DNA of 64,000 nucleotides, from contig OV050030.1 in the NCBI GenBank assembly GCA_920105625.2, forward strand, positions 115,461,261 through 115,525,260. The letters are read 5' to 3'. Position 1 is the first letter of the stretch, and every line of letters starts with the position of its first letter. Shown here in pieces: positions 32,290 through 43,984 of the stretch. The notes under the pieces are model-generated. The model did no database searches, had not been told where the DNA came from, and saw nothing but the letters and a program-made list of their open reading frames with translations. This DNA comes from Clusia tigrina. Its lineage: Eukaryota; Arthropoda; Insecta; Diptera; Clusiidae. A program made the translations under genes and the position numbers.

Positions 32290-33478
32290 TTGGTTTCGAA
32301 AGCAGATAATTTTAAAATAATTTTTGCATGAACCTGTATCGATTAATAACTTCAATTTCTGGCCATTTGATGTAGTTTTGAATATATGCGGAAAGACCGC
32401 GTTTAATCTAAAAAAGGCATGGTTCTTCAACTGTGTTCATTATTTGTACTTTATTTTATACCTGATTTATATTTGAACCTTCCGCATCATTTTGTCTTTT
32501 AAGATCATTTTGATAATTATTTTGATTATAGTCATTATTTCCATAATGTTTTTGGCTAAAATTTGGATTTTGATATGATTTATATCTAAAATTCTGTTGA
32601 CTATTCTTATTGTAATTGTTTGGTCCTTCCCTGTGTGTTGCCTAAAGTTACTTGTTGTGTGGTCCATATCCATTGGCATCGGTAACTGCGGTCGATTTTG
32701 TCTTTTATAAAAATAATGAGAATATTGCAAATCATTTCTTCGTTGATGAAATTCAAAGTTCATTGCAAAATGATATTTTTCATGATTTGAAATGAGTTCC
32801 TGAGCTTTTGCCAAAGTATTCATACGTTGGATTTAATGATTATATAATATTTCATAATGGAGCATTTAGTCCAGTTATAAAAATTCTTAATGGATTTTCT
32901 CTGGCTTTTTCATTGTATGCTTTGGTGACTAGAGAATTATCACCATATGTCATTTTATTTTTATTTACTATGAGAGTCAATTTTTCATTAACCCTATTAT
33001 AAAATTGAATTAAATAATCACGTCTTTGTCGAAGTATTGAAAGTTCCTGCTCTAATATATGAATTGGTCTTTAGTCGCTATATTCGAAATATAATCTTGC
33101 TATTATAGCTTCGAAATTTAGTGAAGTTCCATAAGATGGTAAAAGAGAATTTGCAGAATTTGTTATTTTGTTTCTAATCATGCAAACTGCTTGATATAAT
33201 TTTAAACTGTCCGGAAAAGATTGGAATGGGTTAATAGCATTTGTTGCCGATTCTCGCCATGCAACATAAGAATTGGAATTTCCTCCAAATTCTAGAATTG
33301 TTTTGATGACATCTAAAGAGAGGTCACAAGCAACATTCAAATTATAGCTTTAATATTTGTATTCTAAAAGATTTGTATTTCTCGTCAACACGCTTATAGA
33401 ATTTTTCAAATGTTCCCCTTTATTATTAAATTCAAAAATTAATGATTGCACTAATTGTGTTACTTGATCTTTATCCAT
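32290..33478 (-). pseudogene. Gypsy element, unit B: gag and protease, broken
   Basis: Gag from Met 33478; capsid block SLDVIKTILEFGGNSNSYVAW at 33340-33071, C-terminal block from 32823 (PQLPMPMDMDHTTSNFRQ). Protease LLIDTGSC at about 32332-32340. Same stops as unit A plus private changes below 32823. Confidence 0.83.
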
Positions 33479-33629
33479 TTTTTAACAAATTTTAAATTGT
33501 TTAAATGGATTTATAAGTTTGTTAATCGCGTTTTCTTTTTTGTTAGCTAGTTTTATAATCTATGAATACATTCACTTTTAAACCAAAAAAACTTTTTTAC
33601 ATAATTTGTCTTCACTGTGGTAATAATTT

Positions 33630-33642
33630 TAAAATCTTATAT
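33630..33642. repeat. RTE target duplication, left (unit B)
   Basis: TAAAATCTTATAT, repeated at 36945-36957. Confidence 0.9.
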
Positions 33643-36600
33643 CATCATCATCATCATAATTGGCGTACAACCATTTCTGATCATTGCCGAGTTATTAGCC
33701 TTCGCCAGTCGTCCCTGCTTCGCGCACGCTGACGCCAATTGGAAACACCAAGTGCAGCCAGGTCCTCTTGAACCTGATCCTTCCAACGTAGTGGTGGTCT
33801 CCCCCTCCTGCGTCCTCCACCTTGCGGCATCGATTCAAACACTTTTTTCGTCGGAGCACTTTCATCCATTCGCACAACATGTCCCTGCCAGCGCAGCCGC
33901 TGTGTTTTAATGCGCTGGACTATATCAATGTCGGCGTACACCTCATACAGCTCGTTGTTCCATCTGATTCGATACTCTCCGTTGACGTATATAGGACAAT
34001 AGATCCTTTGAAGAATTTTTCTCTCGAACGCCCCCAAAGCTCGCTCATCGTTGTTTGTCATCGTCCAGGTTTCGGCACCATACAGCAGGAAGGGAAGGAT
34101 GAGGGCTTTGTAGAGCGTAATTTTTGTTCGTTGAGAGGGGGTTCTGCTTCTCAATTGCCTACTGAGCCCAAAGTAGCACCTGTTGGCAAGAGTGATTCTT
34201 CGATTGATCTCCTTGTCTACATCGTTCATGGTGTTGATGCTGGTTCCCAGATAAACGAAGTCCTTCACAACTTCAAAGTTGTACTCGCCAACAGTGACGT
34301 GGTGTCCAAGATGCTGAGACTCTTTGTGTGTTGACACCAAGTACTTCGTTTTGCCCTCGTTTACCGCTAAACCCACTCGCCTCGCTTCTCTCCAAACCGG
34401 AAAATGCAGCACTCACGGCGCGGCTGTTATGGCCAATGATGTCAATATCATCAGCGTACGCCAGTAACATGACACTCTTGTGGAAGATAGTGCCTGTGCG
34501 ATTTAGATCTGCGGCGCGTACGATTTTTCCAACATTAGATTGAAGAAAACACACGATAAGGAGTCACCTTGTCTGAATCCTCTCTCAGTAACAAACGGCT
34601 CGGACAAGTCATTACCGATTTTAACTGAGCCAGTGGTGGTTTCACAGCCGAATTAGCTTAGCAGGGACGCCAAATTCAGACATAGCGGCGTACAGTTGAC
34701 TCTTTTCGGTGCTGTCGAATGCGGCTTTGAAATCGACGAAAAGGTGGTGTATGCCGATCTGCTTCTCTAGGGTTTTATCCAAGATTTGGCGTAGTGTGAA
34801 CATTTGGTCAATGGTGCCTTTACCAGGTCTGAAGCCACACTGATAAGGCCCAATCAGTTCATTGGCGATGGGATTCAGCCTTTCACAGAGTACGCTCGAC
34901 AGGACCTTATATGCGATGTTCAGAAGGCTGATCCCGCGGTAGTTGGCAGAGATTGCCGGATCACCCTTCTTGTGGATTGGGCAGAGCACACTTAAGTTCC
35001 AGTTGCTAGGCATGCATTCCTCCGACCATATTTTGCAGATGAGCTGGTTCATGCGTTTCGTGAGCTCATCGCCGCCAGCCTTGAATAGCTCCGCTGGTAT
35101 ACCATCAGCTCCGGCGGCTTTGTTGTTTTTGAGCCGCCTAATAGCTAGCAAGAACTCGTCATAGTCGGAGGGCGCTACTTCAGGTTCGCTGTCGCCATTC
35201 AGCAGCTTCGAGAAGTGTGCCCTCCGTAACGTGAGTACGCTCTGGACATCCGTCACTAAATTCCCGTTTTCGTCTTTGCAGTAATTGGCTCCGGTCTTAA
35301 AACCTTCCGTTTGGCGCCTCACACGTTCGTAGAATTTTCGAGCCATATTCCTGTTGCCAAACATCTCGATTTCCTCGCATTCTCTCTTTTCGGGTTCTCG
35401 TTTCTTGCGCCTAAAAAGACGCTTCTCTTCAATTCTCTTCTCTCGATATCGCTCCTTAGCAGCTCGCGTTGCAGCCAATCGCAGGATGAGTTGGTATGCT
35501 GCGTCTTCTCTGCAGCGGCGTTGCGACACTCTTCGTCATACCAGCTGTTTTTCTTCGGGTGGTGATAGCCAATCACCTCTTCAGCGGCCGTGCGCATGGA
35601 GTTGGAAATAAGCGACCACTGCGCGCAAATATTGAGATCAGGAGGAGAATCCGTCAGCATATTCGAGAGCCAAGAAGCAAATGCGGTAGCTGTCTGTTGC
35701 GATTGTAGCTTTCCGACGTCAAGCTTCCTCTGCGAATTAGAGCGTATGTTTTCTGCCGCACTGAGGCGAGTGCGAACCTTAGCTACAACAAGGTAGTGGT
35801 CCGAGTCAATGTTGGCACCTCGGATTGTACGTACGTCTAACACGCTGGATGCATGCCTGCCGTTGATTACAACGTGATCAATTTGCTTCCTGGTTTTATG
35901 ATCAGGGGACAGCCAGGTGACTTTATGAATATCGGGATGCTGGAATCTGGTACTACTGACTACCATGTTCCGTGCTGCGGCGAAGTCGATCAGCCTCAAA
36001 CCGTTTTCTGATGACTGCCCGTGGAGGCTGAACTTACCAACGGTTGGTTCAAAAATGCCTTCTTTGCCCACCTTGGCGTTGAAGTCACCTAGCAAAACGT
36101 CGTGGCGGGGTCATCGATCGAAAGTTTTTTCTAGTTGATCGTAGAAGGCATCCTTGGTGCTTTCGTCTTTCTCATCCGTCGGAGCATGTGCGCAGATTAG
36201 GCTGATGTTAAAGTATTTCGCCTTAATGCGGAGTGTGGCAAGTCTTTCGTCGACTGGGGTAAATCCCAGGACTTCATCTCGCAGCCGTTTGCTTACCACA
36301 AAACCTACACCGAGTCTGCGCTTCGTCGCATGGCAGCGGTAGTAGATGTCACATGTAGCTTTTTTTGAGCGTTCATGTCCCGTCCATCGCATTTCCTGGA
36401 GTGCGGTGATGTCAGCTTTATATTTTTCGAGGACGTCAACCGGCTGGATAGAGGCACTTTCCCTATTAAGGTTCCAGATATTCCTGGTGCATATCCTTAA
36501 ATCGTGTTCCTTATAACGTTTGCGGGGGTTGTCGTTAACAGTTGTGGGGCATTTCATACGAGTCTTCAATCTTATATTCACTGGATTATTTGTGTTATGT

Positions 36601-36944
36601 GGCGGGTTCCAATCCCAGCGGACAACCCTAAGCTAGGGATTTTTTTTTTGTTTGGTGGTGGTAACCCACTTCGGGGCGCTGCCGTTGGTACCTATAGTAC
36701 TCCTCCGCCACCGTACTTACATGCGAGACACTTTGATGAATCCCTAAACCGAATATGTCAGAGTGGCCTCACCAAAGCTCCCTTTCGCGTTGGCCCTGAC
36801 CAAGGATCCCACATGGGTTGGTTACCGCATCTTCACCTAGGTTGCTCAGGTTACCAGGGTCCACCACGTGGAGGTGAGAGTAGGAAGATTTAAGAGACAT
36901 GAGCCGTTAGTAGCGGGAAACCCTAACTGTCCCTCTTGGCACCC
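33643..36944 (-). mobile_element. RTE-clade LINE, copy B
   Basis: 3302-bp counterpart of 21618-24918 with the same 13-bp flanking duplication, the same (TGA)n-like tail and about ten substitutions. Confidence 0.92.
33681..36581 (-). pseudogene. RTE ORF2: endonuclease and reverse transcriptase, broken (copy B)
   Basis: The N-terminal endonuclease frame is open for 156 codons from 36581 (no T-run shift). It reaches the same TGA after EKTFDR at 36111; the endonuclease then resumes at LLGDFNAKVG (about 36095). The other lesions (shift near 35525, shift near 34642) are as in copy A. YADD box at about 34460; C-terminus GRRRGRPPLRWKDQVQEDL. Confidence 0.9.
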
Positions 36945-36957
36945 TAAAATCTTATAT
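36945..36957. repeat. RTE target duplication, right (unit B)
   Basis: TAAAATCTTATAT; see 33630-33642. Confidence 0.9.
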
Positions 36958-37180
36958 ACCTATTTTTAAATTCTTAATATATATAAAAGTGTATCTTTTT
37001 TTACTCACGTGATTAATTTTTTTATATCCCGGTTGATCCTTTTTGTGCTCCGATTAGGGATGCAGCGTAAGGTTCCTCCTTAAGTTGTTGAAATCCCTTT
37101 TATGTTCCGATTAGAGATGTTGCTTAAAGTTCCTCCTTAAGTTGTTGAAGTGTACACAAATTTTGAGCTCGTGGGGCGCC
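36958..37180 (-). other. Gypsy leader and primer binding site, unit B
   Basis: As at 24932-25154; PBS GGCGCCCCACGAGCTCAAAA read on the minus strand from 37180. Confidence 0.72.
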
Positions 37181-37627
37181 AATTAATTCGTTGGTTGAAG
37201 TGATTAATAAAAAAAACACACACCAATCGAATGGATTTCAAAGTTTAAAGTTTATTACTGACTTTAGGAAAGCCGCTTTAAAAATCAGCTTCATTCTAGA
37301 AAAGCAGCAGTATTTATATGCTTTTCGCTACAATTTTTGCAGCAAAAGGTTTGTTTATGTAATATTAGGCCAATGGTGCGAAAATAATATTTTCCTTTTT
37401 ATTATTTAAAAGCTATTTAAATGCCCTGATGACAACTTAAATATTTATTATCCTATTGCAGGGCAATAGTTTGCAAGTAGACCACTTACCACGTAAGAGA
37501 CTTGGTGACACTTTTATTTAGACTGATATATTTCGTTTATTATTGAAATATTATATTTGAGTTGTTTATATTAGCGTCTGAATGGAATGCGCTTTAGAAT
37601 GCTTTAGGGTGCTTTCATGTGTTAACT
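37181..37627 (-). repeat. Shared LTR of the gypsy element, unit B
   Basis: 447 bp, two differences from 25155-25601, flanked on the minus strand by a polypurine tract before it (37628-37640) and a PBS after it. Confidence 0.82.
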
Positions 37628-37640
37628 TCCCCCCTTTTTA

Positions 37641-38485
37641 AAAATTACGTCCCGTAATTTCAGTGTTTTGTTTTATTTATTGCTCCTATTGCTTCTTGTA
37701 TTAAAATTTTACTCATGATTTCTAGTTTTTGATTAAGTTTAAATGTTACAAAATAGAAGTTGCAAAATAGAAGAGTAGCAATGCTGCAATTCCTATTGTT
37801 AAAATTATTAGCCAATTTCTTGTTGTTTCTATCTGTAGGGAAGTAATTTTTTTAATATTCTCTATATTAAAAGGATTTTCAGTTCTAATTTGTCCAATTC
37901 CTATTATTTCCACTGGTTCGCTTATTTGGATTTGTTGAAGGCGTTTTTGTTTATTATTGTAAAAGGTTTCGTTATTGATTTTAGTTTAGTTTTTGAAATG
38001 TATGCGACTGCTACTCTATTTTCTTTTCCTGGTTTATATCGAATTTTAGGTGAAAACTCTTCTATAAATATTTTTCATCATTTCAATTTTGTGTTTGAAT
38101 TTTTATCAGACATTGCAAATGTTAATGGTTGATTATCCGTATATATTTCTAAACCTTTATTTACATATAAATATTTTTTTAAATTCTGTAGTGCCCATAA
38201 TATGGCTAATAATTCTTTTTCGTTTGTAGCAGAATTTTCCTCAAGTTTACTCAATATTCTACTTATAAAAGTTATTGGCCTTCCACCTTATGCTAAGACT
38301 GCGCCTATGGCAAAGTAACTTGCGTCAGAAGGATGCTCAAAACATTTGTTAAAACTTGGTTGTGTTAATAATACATCATTTGTTAATAATTCTTATACTT
38401 TATTAAAAGCATTTCTTGTTTCTTCATCAAAATTAATTGACATGTGCTTTGACTTATTACTACCAATATTACCATGCTCTCCTCT
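37641..38485 (-). pseudogene. Gypsy RNase H and env C-terminus remnant, unit B
   Basis: Counterpart of 25615-26447, keeping the 12 bp deleted in unit A (LWALQNLKKYLYVNKG). Integrase is missing here too, so that deletion is older than the tandem duplication. Confidence 0.78.
38474..38485. repeat. 12-bp LINE target duplication (unit B, RNase H side)
   Basis: ATGCTCTCCTCT; see 11655-11666. Confidence 0.85.
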
Positions 38486-40482
38486 ATTTTATTATTATTA
38501 ACAGGCTAAAATAACACCGTGACCAAAGAGATATATTGTGCAGCCTCGTACCCAACTAAAACAGTCCTAGACTATTTATAAATCTCGTAACTGCTGTGGG
38601 CTTAATTTTAACTAGGTGATTTGGAGATACGAACCCACTACCTAGGAAATTCTGTCTGCGTCTTGCCACCGCTGGGCAAGTGCATCGAATATGTTCTGCT
38701 GTTTCCTGCTTCTCTTGACAGAGTCGACAGAAATCGTCTTCTACCACGCCTATTTTTTTCAGATGGTAATTTAGTCTACAATGTCCTGTTAAAAGTTCCG
38801 TGTAGAGTTTGATGTCATTTCTGCTGAGGTTTAAAGAAGCATCTACCCTGATGTGTTCAGGATCAATGAGTAGTCTCGACTGCCGCATGCCTTTTTGGGC
38901 TCTCCAGTAGTTTAGCAGATCTCGTTTTTCCTGTTGGCACAACAAGTTATTTGTGAAGCTACTGTTTACCCCACAGAAGGGTTCTGGACCTATAAAGGCA
39001 GTGTCTGCGCTCCTTTTTGCCAAAGAGTCTGCCATTTTGTTGCCCTCATGTCTCTCATGTCCCGGTACCCACATTAGCGTAACAGAGTCTCTCGATGCTA
39101 GAGAATTGAGGACTTTAGAGCATTCCCAGACCAGCTTTGATTGGAATGATAAGTTTCTTAATGATTTCAGAGCTGCCCGGCTATCTGAGAGTATGCATAT
39201 TTTGGTGTTGCATGTACCCCTGCGTAGACATTCTCTAGCACATAACTCTAAAGCGTGGACCTCCGCCTGAAAAATGGAAGCTGTTTTTCCCATTGCAATT
39301 GCTCTTTGGAAATTTGGCCCTACAATTCCAGCTCCTGCACTGCCATCTTCCATTTTGGACCCATCTGTATACCACAACTGTGAGTCCTGTTTTATTATTA
39401 TTTCATTGTTTCTCCAAGCTGAACGGTCACTGATGACCACTTTGAAGTGCTTGGAGAAGTCTAATTTTCTGTCCATTTTGTCGAAGACCATGAGGTATGG
39501 AGTATTTCAGACACTATCCAGAATCTTTGCGTGCCACGATAGGTTGTCTTCTTTAAGATGGGCTAAATTAGGTAGCCTTAGGGCAACGCTGGCCGCCATC
39601 CTTTTAACTACAAGGTGTAGAGGAGTCAGTCCAGTGATCATTCCGAAAGCTAGTGTGGGGCAAGTTCTCATTCTAACAGGCTATACGATGAATCTTTTTA
39701 AGGGTCACCTGAGCTTTTGTTTGGTTTACTTTTGGCCACCATACCAACGAAGCGTATGTAATCATTGGTACTATTATTATTTTATATGACCACGCCATCA
39801 TTTTTGGCCGTAGTCCCCATCTTTTACCGTACAACCTCTGGCAAGCGTAGGTTGCTCTTAAGGCATTACTAATTATGTATGATAAGTGGTTTTTCCAGGT
39901 TAGAGTTTTGTCTAGGATTACTCCCAGATATTTCATTTCATTGGACGTTGTTCAGTTCGTGGTCCCTAAACTTAAGGTCCCCATTTTCAGTTTCCTTCTT
40001 TTGGTGAAGGGTACCACGTTCGTTTTATTCGGATTTATCGATAGTCCTTTCTCCTGACACTAGTTTTGAGTGATTTCAAGAGCTACTTGCATGCGATCTG
40101 TTATGGTAGAGTCAAACTTGCTTCTGACGATAATTACGAAATCATCCGCAAAGCCCTGCACTTCGTATCAGAAGTCATTGAGAGTGTGTAAGAGCTCGTC
40201 TGTAACCAATAACCATAGGAGTGGCGATAGGACGCCCCCCTGGGGACATCCGTTGGTTGACCTGACAATTAGCTTTGCTGTCCCTGTTTCAAAGATTGTT
40301 GTTCTGTTTTTTAGCATATTGAGAACCCATGTTATGATCAGTCTTTGTATACCTTTTCTGTTCATCCCCCCCTCAATTGATCTGAAAGTAGCATTGTCAA
40401 AAGCCCCCGTAATGTCAACCGATGTACAGAGAGCTATTTCTTTACCCTCAAACGCCTTTTCAATTTTGCTCGTTAAGCTACC
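38486..40482 (-). mobile_element. RNase H-bearing LINE, copy L2, 5' part missing
   Basis: Minus strand. 38486-38950 is almost identical to the middle copy; beyond that it is 6-8% different and better preserved. It keeps the CPQGGVLSP box and a FADD catalytic box that the other copies have lost or changed. It stops abruptly at 40482 against a plus-strand Jockey fragment. Confidence 0.83.
38556..40482 (-). pseudogene. LINE L2 ORF2: RT palm, thumb, RNase H and Cys/His tail
   Basis: RT palm at about 40450-40040 (IALCTSVDITGAFDNATF, LIVRSTNGCPQGGVLSPLLW, then FADD). Then MKYLGVILDKTLTWKNHLSYI (39936), thumb MITYASLVWWPKVNQTKAQ, and a clean 311-codon frame from 39491. That frame holds RNase H (WYTDGSKMEDGSAGAGIVG, AEVHALELCAREC, ILSDSRAALKSL, WVPGHERHEGNKMADSLAKRS) and the tail DDFCRLCQEKQETAEHIRCTCP. 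All RNase H catalytic residues are present. Stops separate palm from thumb. Confidence 0.82.
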
Positions 40483-41010
40483 ATCTGCGTTACTTATTAC
40501 ACAGACGAATAACCGTTGAAGAACCGCACAAAAGAAAAGCCCTGCCCCGTGCTTCAATTGCCAAGAATATGGGCACTCAAAATCCCAATTTGGACCTTTA
40601 CCATTCCTCCAAGTATTTGTCTGATAAGTCAAACATAAATGCAAAAATATGCAACAATTGTGGGATAACCCAACGCAAAATACAGGGGTTGCCCAGTATA
40701 TTATAAATTAGAACAATATAATAGTATAATAGTATAATAGTATACAATAAATTAGAACAATAACAGCAACCAGCTGTTACACAGATAGTGTCCAATCAAT
40801 CGAACCCCGTACGCAACTGACCAGTGACAATGATTCTACATCAAGGACAAATGCCAATGTATTAAAGTCTGAATCTGAAGAAATACCTAGCTCCTGAAAT
40901 CCTATACAAAATGTAGCATCTATGATAACAAAATTAACAAATTGTATGACAGAATATATGACATCAATGCAAAGCATGTTGCACGAGTTGTTGAAAACTC
41001 AAAACTAATT
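40483..41010 (+). pseudogene. Jockey ORF1 C-terminal fragment
   Basis: Plus strand. YHLRYLLHRRITVEEPHKR aligns with the Jockey ORF1 at the left edge of the window. Knuckle 1 starts CFNCQEYGH in another frame, knuckle 3 CNNCG. The tail (NANVLKSESEEIP, MITKLTNCMTEYMTSMQSML) is the Met/Gln/Asn-rich end usual for Jockey Gag. Frameshifted. Confidence 0.72.
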
Positions 41011-41029
41011 TATTTTTGTAATATCAGGA

Positions 41030-41390
41030 TAGATATTCTATAAGACATCCTGATAATAAAGCACATGGCAGTACGGGTATATTAATAAGAGATAGATTTA
41101 ATCATCATGCACTAGAAGAGTATGTAAAGGACTATCTGCAGGCAACATCAATATGTCTTCAATGCTGGAAGGTAAAAATTGTACTAAGCGCAGTCTACTG
41201 TCTACCAAGATACTCAGTGACCGAATTACAATTCACATAATTCTTCACATGATTAGAAATCAAATTTTTAGCAGCAGTTAATGATAATGCGAAACATACC
41301 TTTTGGATCTCCAAGTAAATAAATCCCAAAAGCAAACAACTGTTCAAACAAAAGACACGCCAACTTTTGATATAAGGAACTTTAGGGTGT
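41030..41390 (+). pseudogene. Jockey ORF2 endonuclease fragment
   Basis: HPDNKAHGSTGILIRDRFNHH, EYVKDYLQATSICLQ, VKIVLSAVYCLPRYSVTELQF, FLAAVNDNAKHTFW, INPKSKQLF: central APE-type endonuclease. The GDxNAKH motif is degenerate (VNDNAKH). The sequence breaks off near 41390. Confidence 0.72.
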
Positions 41391-42308
41391 AAAATTCAAA
41401 TTATGCTCGTATGATGCCAGCGGCATAAAAATTTGCAGTAATGTACATAGGGTCGATAAGAGTGGGTGTGTGTGGAATATGAGGATCATAATACTACTGC
41501 CACGCCCAGAATTAACCAAAAATCATTACTTGGTTCCTATTAGAGGATTATCAACAAAATTCGCCAGGAAGGTTGCGGGTACTAATATTAAACACCACAC
41601 AAAAATGGACGTTTTATTTTTACAAATTATTTTAACTTACGACCTATACAATATTTTTGGACGAAATTTTACACTAAAACGTGTATGGACCCTACAAAGC
41701 CACATACAAGATTCGGGGTCGATCAGATGTAGGATGCGCCTCCATCCCATATACTGAACTTTGGGGACCCCACTTAAAAGCAATTACCCTATCTATGCTT
41801 GTAGTGATGATATATGAATACAAATTGGTAGATCCATACATTGGGTCTGTACTAACATGCATTCAAAATAAGAGGAGATTATTACTATTGCCACGCCCAC
41901 AATTAAGCAAAAGTTAAAACTAGGTTCTTATTAAAGATTTATGAATAAAATTTCTCAGGAAGGTTACGGGTACCAACATGAAACACCACACAAATGGGCG
42001 TGTTATTTTTAAAGCGACGCCCACCATGGACATATTATTATATCTTACGACCTATTCAATATTTTTGGACGATATTTTACATTAGTACATATATTGATTC
42101 TATAAAGCCATATACAAGAAATGGGGTCGATCAGATAATATTCACGCCTCCCACTAATATAATCAATTCAAGGTTCCCGACCGAAAATTACCGTGGATAT
42201 TCTCATAATGATGATTTATGAAGAAAACATTCCATTGTTGAACTCGCACTCACAAGGAGAAGGGTGTTTCGAAGTCGGTCTAACCCGACTTCAGACTTCT
42301 TTGCTCGT
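41391..42308. repeat. Dispersed repeat segment with GCCACGCCCA cores, splitting Jockey
   Basis: No coding sense. It holds two diverged copies of one unit of about 280 bp (about 41478-41745 and 41868-42150), each with CCACGCCCA, GAAGGTT-CGGGTAC, AAACACCACACAAA, CGACCTAT-CAATATTTTTGGACG and GGGTCGATCAGAT. The segment ends with an 8-bp-stem hairpin at 42271-42292 and a short T-rich tail. Similar GCCACGCCC repeats are common in fly genomes; the superfamily is not established from this sequence. Confidence 0.6.
42271..42292. other. Hairpin near the end of the dispersed repeat
   Basis: GAAGTCGG-TCTAAC-CCGACTTC, perfect 8-bp stem and 6-nt loop, 16 bp before the Jockey RT sequence resumes at 42309. 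Confidence 0.7.
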
Positions 42309-43250
42309 TAGATATTGCACAGGCGTTTGACAGAGTTTGGCATGCAGGATTAATATATAAAATTTAAAAACTGTTCCCAATTAATGTGCACATTCTACTG
42401 GAATCGTATTTGGATAACCGCAAGTTCTGAGTAAAATATGGACAATACACCACAAGGGACTTTGATATTAATGCTTGGTTTCCACAAGGTAGTGTTCTAG
42501 GTCCTGTACTATGTATGTTAGTCACTGCAGACCTCTGTGCTGACGATCATTTAGTCACTTCAACATGCGCTGACGACACTGTTACTCTTAGTGTGCATAG
42601 CAATCCAATAGTGGCTTCGAATCACCTTGTGGAGGATTTGAAGGAAATAGAAGTGTGCCTAGCAAATTCGCGCATTAAAGTAAACTAGAACAAGATCAAT
42701 TATGTTACCTTTAAACTAATGAAAGAAACTTGCCTTGTGACTACACTCAGCAATGTTCCTATTAATCAATTAAACATACCTAGGAGCCCTTCTAATCAGA
42801 TGATTAACATGGCGGAACCATATTGAGACAAAAAGAACGCAGATAAAGTTAAAGGCTCATAAAATAAATTGGTTACTCAACTCCAAGTTTTTATTAGAAC
42901 ACAAAGTTCTATTGTACAAGGCATTGATCAAACCAATTTGGGCATACGGAGCTGCGCTGTCTGGTAAGGCTAGTTCATTGAACGTCGAGCTTAACGAGCG
43001 CAATCGAAAATCTTGCGTGCACGGATACACCTTGGTTCGGTAGAAATACTGAAATCCATAAGGACCTCAACATTCATCTTGTTAAAAGTCCGTTGACAGA
43101 GATAATTCTCAAACAGAAAGAAAAATTACGAGAGCACTCGACTCCATTAGCAAAAAATCTTAGAATTAAAATTTATTATGTATCAACTAATTACTATATT
43201 ATACTACTATGAATTTAAATTTGATTAAAATTAAAAGAAAAAATATAATT
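42309..43250 (+). pseudogene. Jockey ORF2 reverse transcriptase fragment
   Basis: LDIAQAFDRVWHAGLIYKI (motif A), FPQGSVLGPVLCMLV (motif B), STCADDTVTLSVHSNPI (catalytic CADD where Jockey usually has FADD), then the thumb MAEP... and VLLYKALIKPIWAYGAALSG. Several stops and shifts. Together with 40483-41390 it is one Jockey copy lacking about 400 codons between endonuclease and RT motif A. Confidence 0.8.
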
Positions 43251-43261
43251 TTAGAAAAAAT

Positions 43262-43450
43262 ATCTATAATTAGATTTATGAACAAAATTTCACAGGAAGG
43301 TTGCGGGTGCTAACATTAAACATCACACAAAAAATGGGCGGGTTATTTTTATAGCAACGCCCAATATTGACATATTGTTATTAATTGGACTAAATTTTAT
43401 ATTAGTACGTCTATTAACACTACTGCTTATAAATTGGTAAAGCTGCGTTG
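43262..43450. repeat. Third, partial copy of the GCCACGCCC-type repeat unit
   Basis: ATTAGATTTATGAACAAAAT, AGGAAGGTTGCGGGTGC, AAACATCACACAAAAAATGG and AACGCCCA repeat the order seen at 41938-42100. The copy is truncated and sits directly after the Jockey RT fragment. Confidence 0.65.
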
Positions 43451-43690
43451 ATTTCGCTTTCCGACATATCCACCGCACACAAAACAGAATGTGGTTTATT
43501 TTTGCACTCGAATTTTCTAGTTCTTTTACTCATTTTACAAATTTTCTTTGAACTAGCAAACTAAGACTTTGTGCAAACTAAGACTAAAACGATTGCATTT
43601 CCTTTTTATTGATATTATTTCAAAATAAATTTTTGATTATCGTTGGTCATATTGAAATACATAGCACTCAATAAGTTGTAGACATCATTG
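43451..43690. other. No feature recognised
   Basis: AT-rich. Contains the short direct repeat CTAAGACTTTGTGCAAA / GTGCAAACTAAGACT near 43560-43590. Confidence 0.35.
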
Positions 43691-43699
43691 ATACACCAC

Positions 43700-43830
43700 T
43701 GTCGTTGAAATTGTATGTAGTGCTTCATCTGCCACAAAAGGCCTGCATTTGGAAACAATAAAATTTCTCCAATACCTAATTACTTCTTTACGTACAAAAC
43801 GGTCAAAAAGTGTATAATAGAATCTTGCGG
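43700..43830 (+). pseudogene. Possible BEL/Pao integrase scrap
   Basis: About 35 residues in one frame (SSATKGLHLETIKFLQYLIT) resemble the VTKALHLELV segment of BEL/Pao integrase cores. Short, with no flanking support. Confidence 0.35.
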
Positions 43831-43984
43831 TTTTCCAGTTTTGTGAGACTCTTCCATTTCAACATTGGTATATCTGTAAAGTGTTTATTGTTTAGGATTT
43901 TAATATAAATAATAAAATATAAATAAGTTCAAAAATACATTAAAATATCATCATAAATCAAGAAAAGGTAATCCAACAATAAAA

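Noticed and set aside
35319..36095. A host craniofacial development protein 2-like gene (also 23294-24070)
   Set aside because: This label is commonly given to RTE endonucleases. The RT, YADD box, (TGA)n tail and 13-bp target duplications show it is a LINE.
40707..40800. tRNA or small RNA gene near the ATAGT repeats
   Set aside because: Only short ATAGTATA repeats inside Jockey ORF1 tail sequence; no cloverleaf could be drawn.
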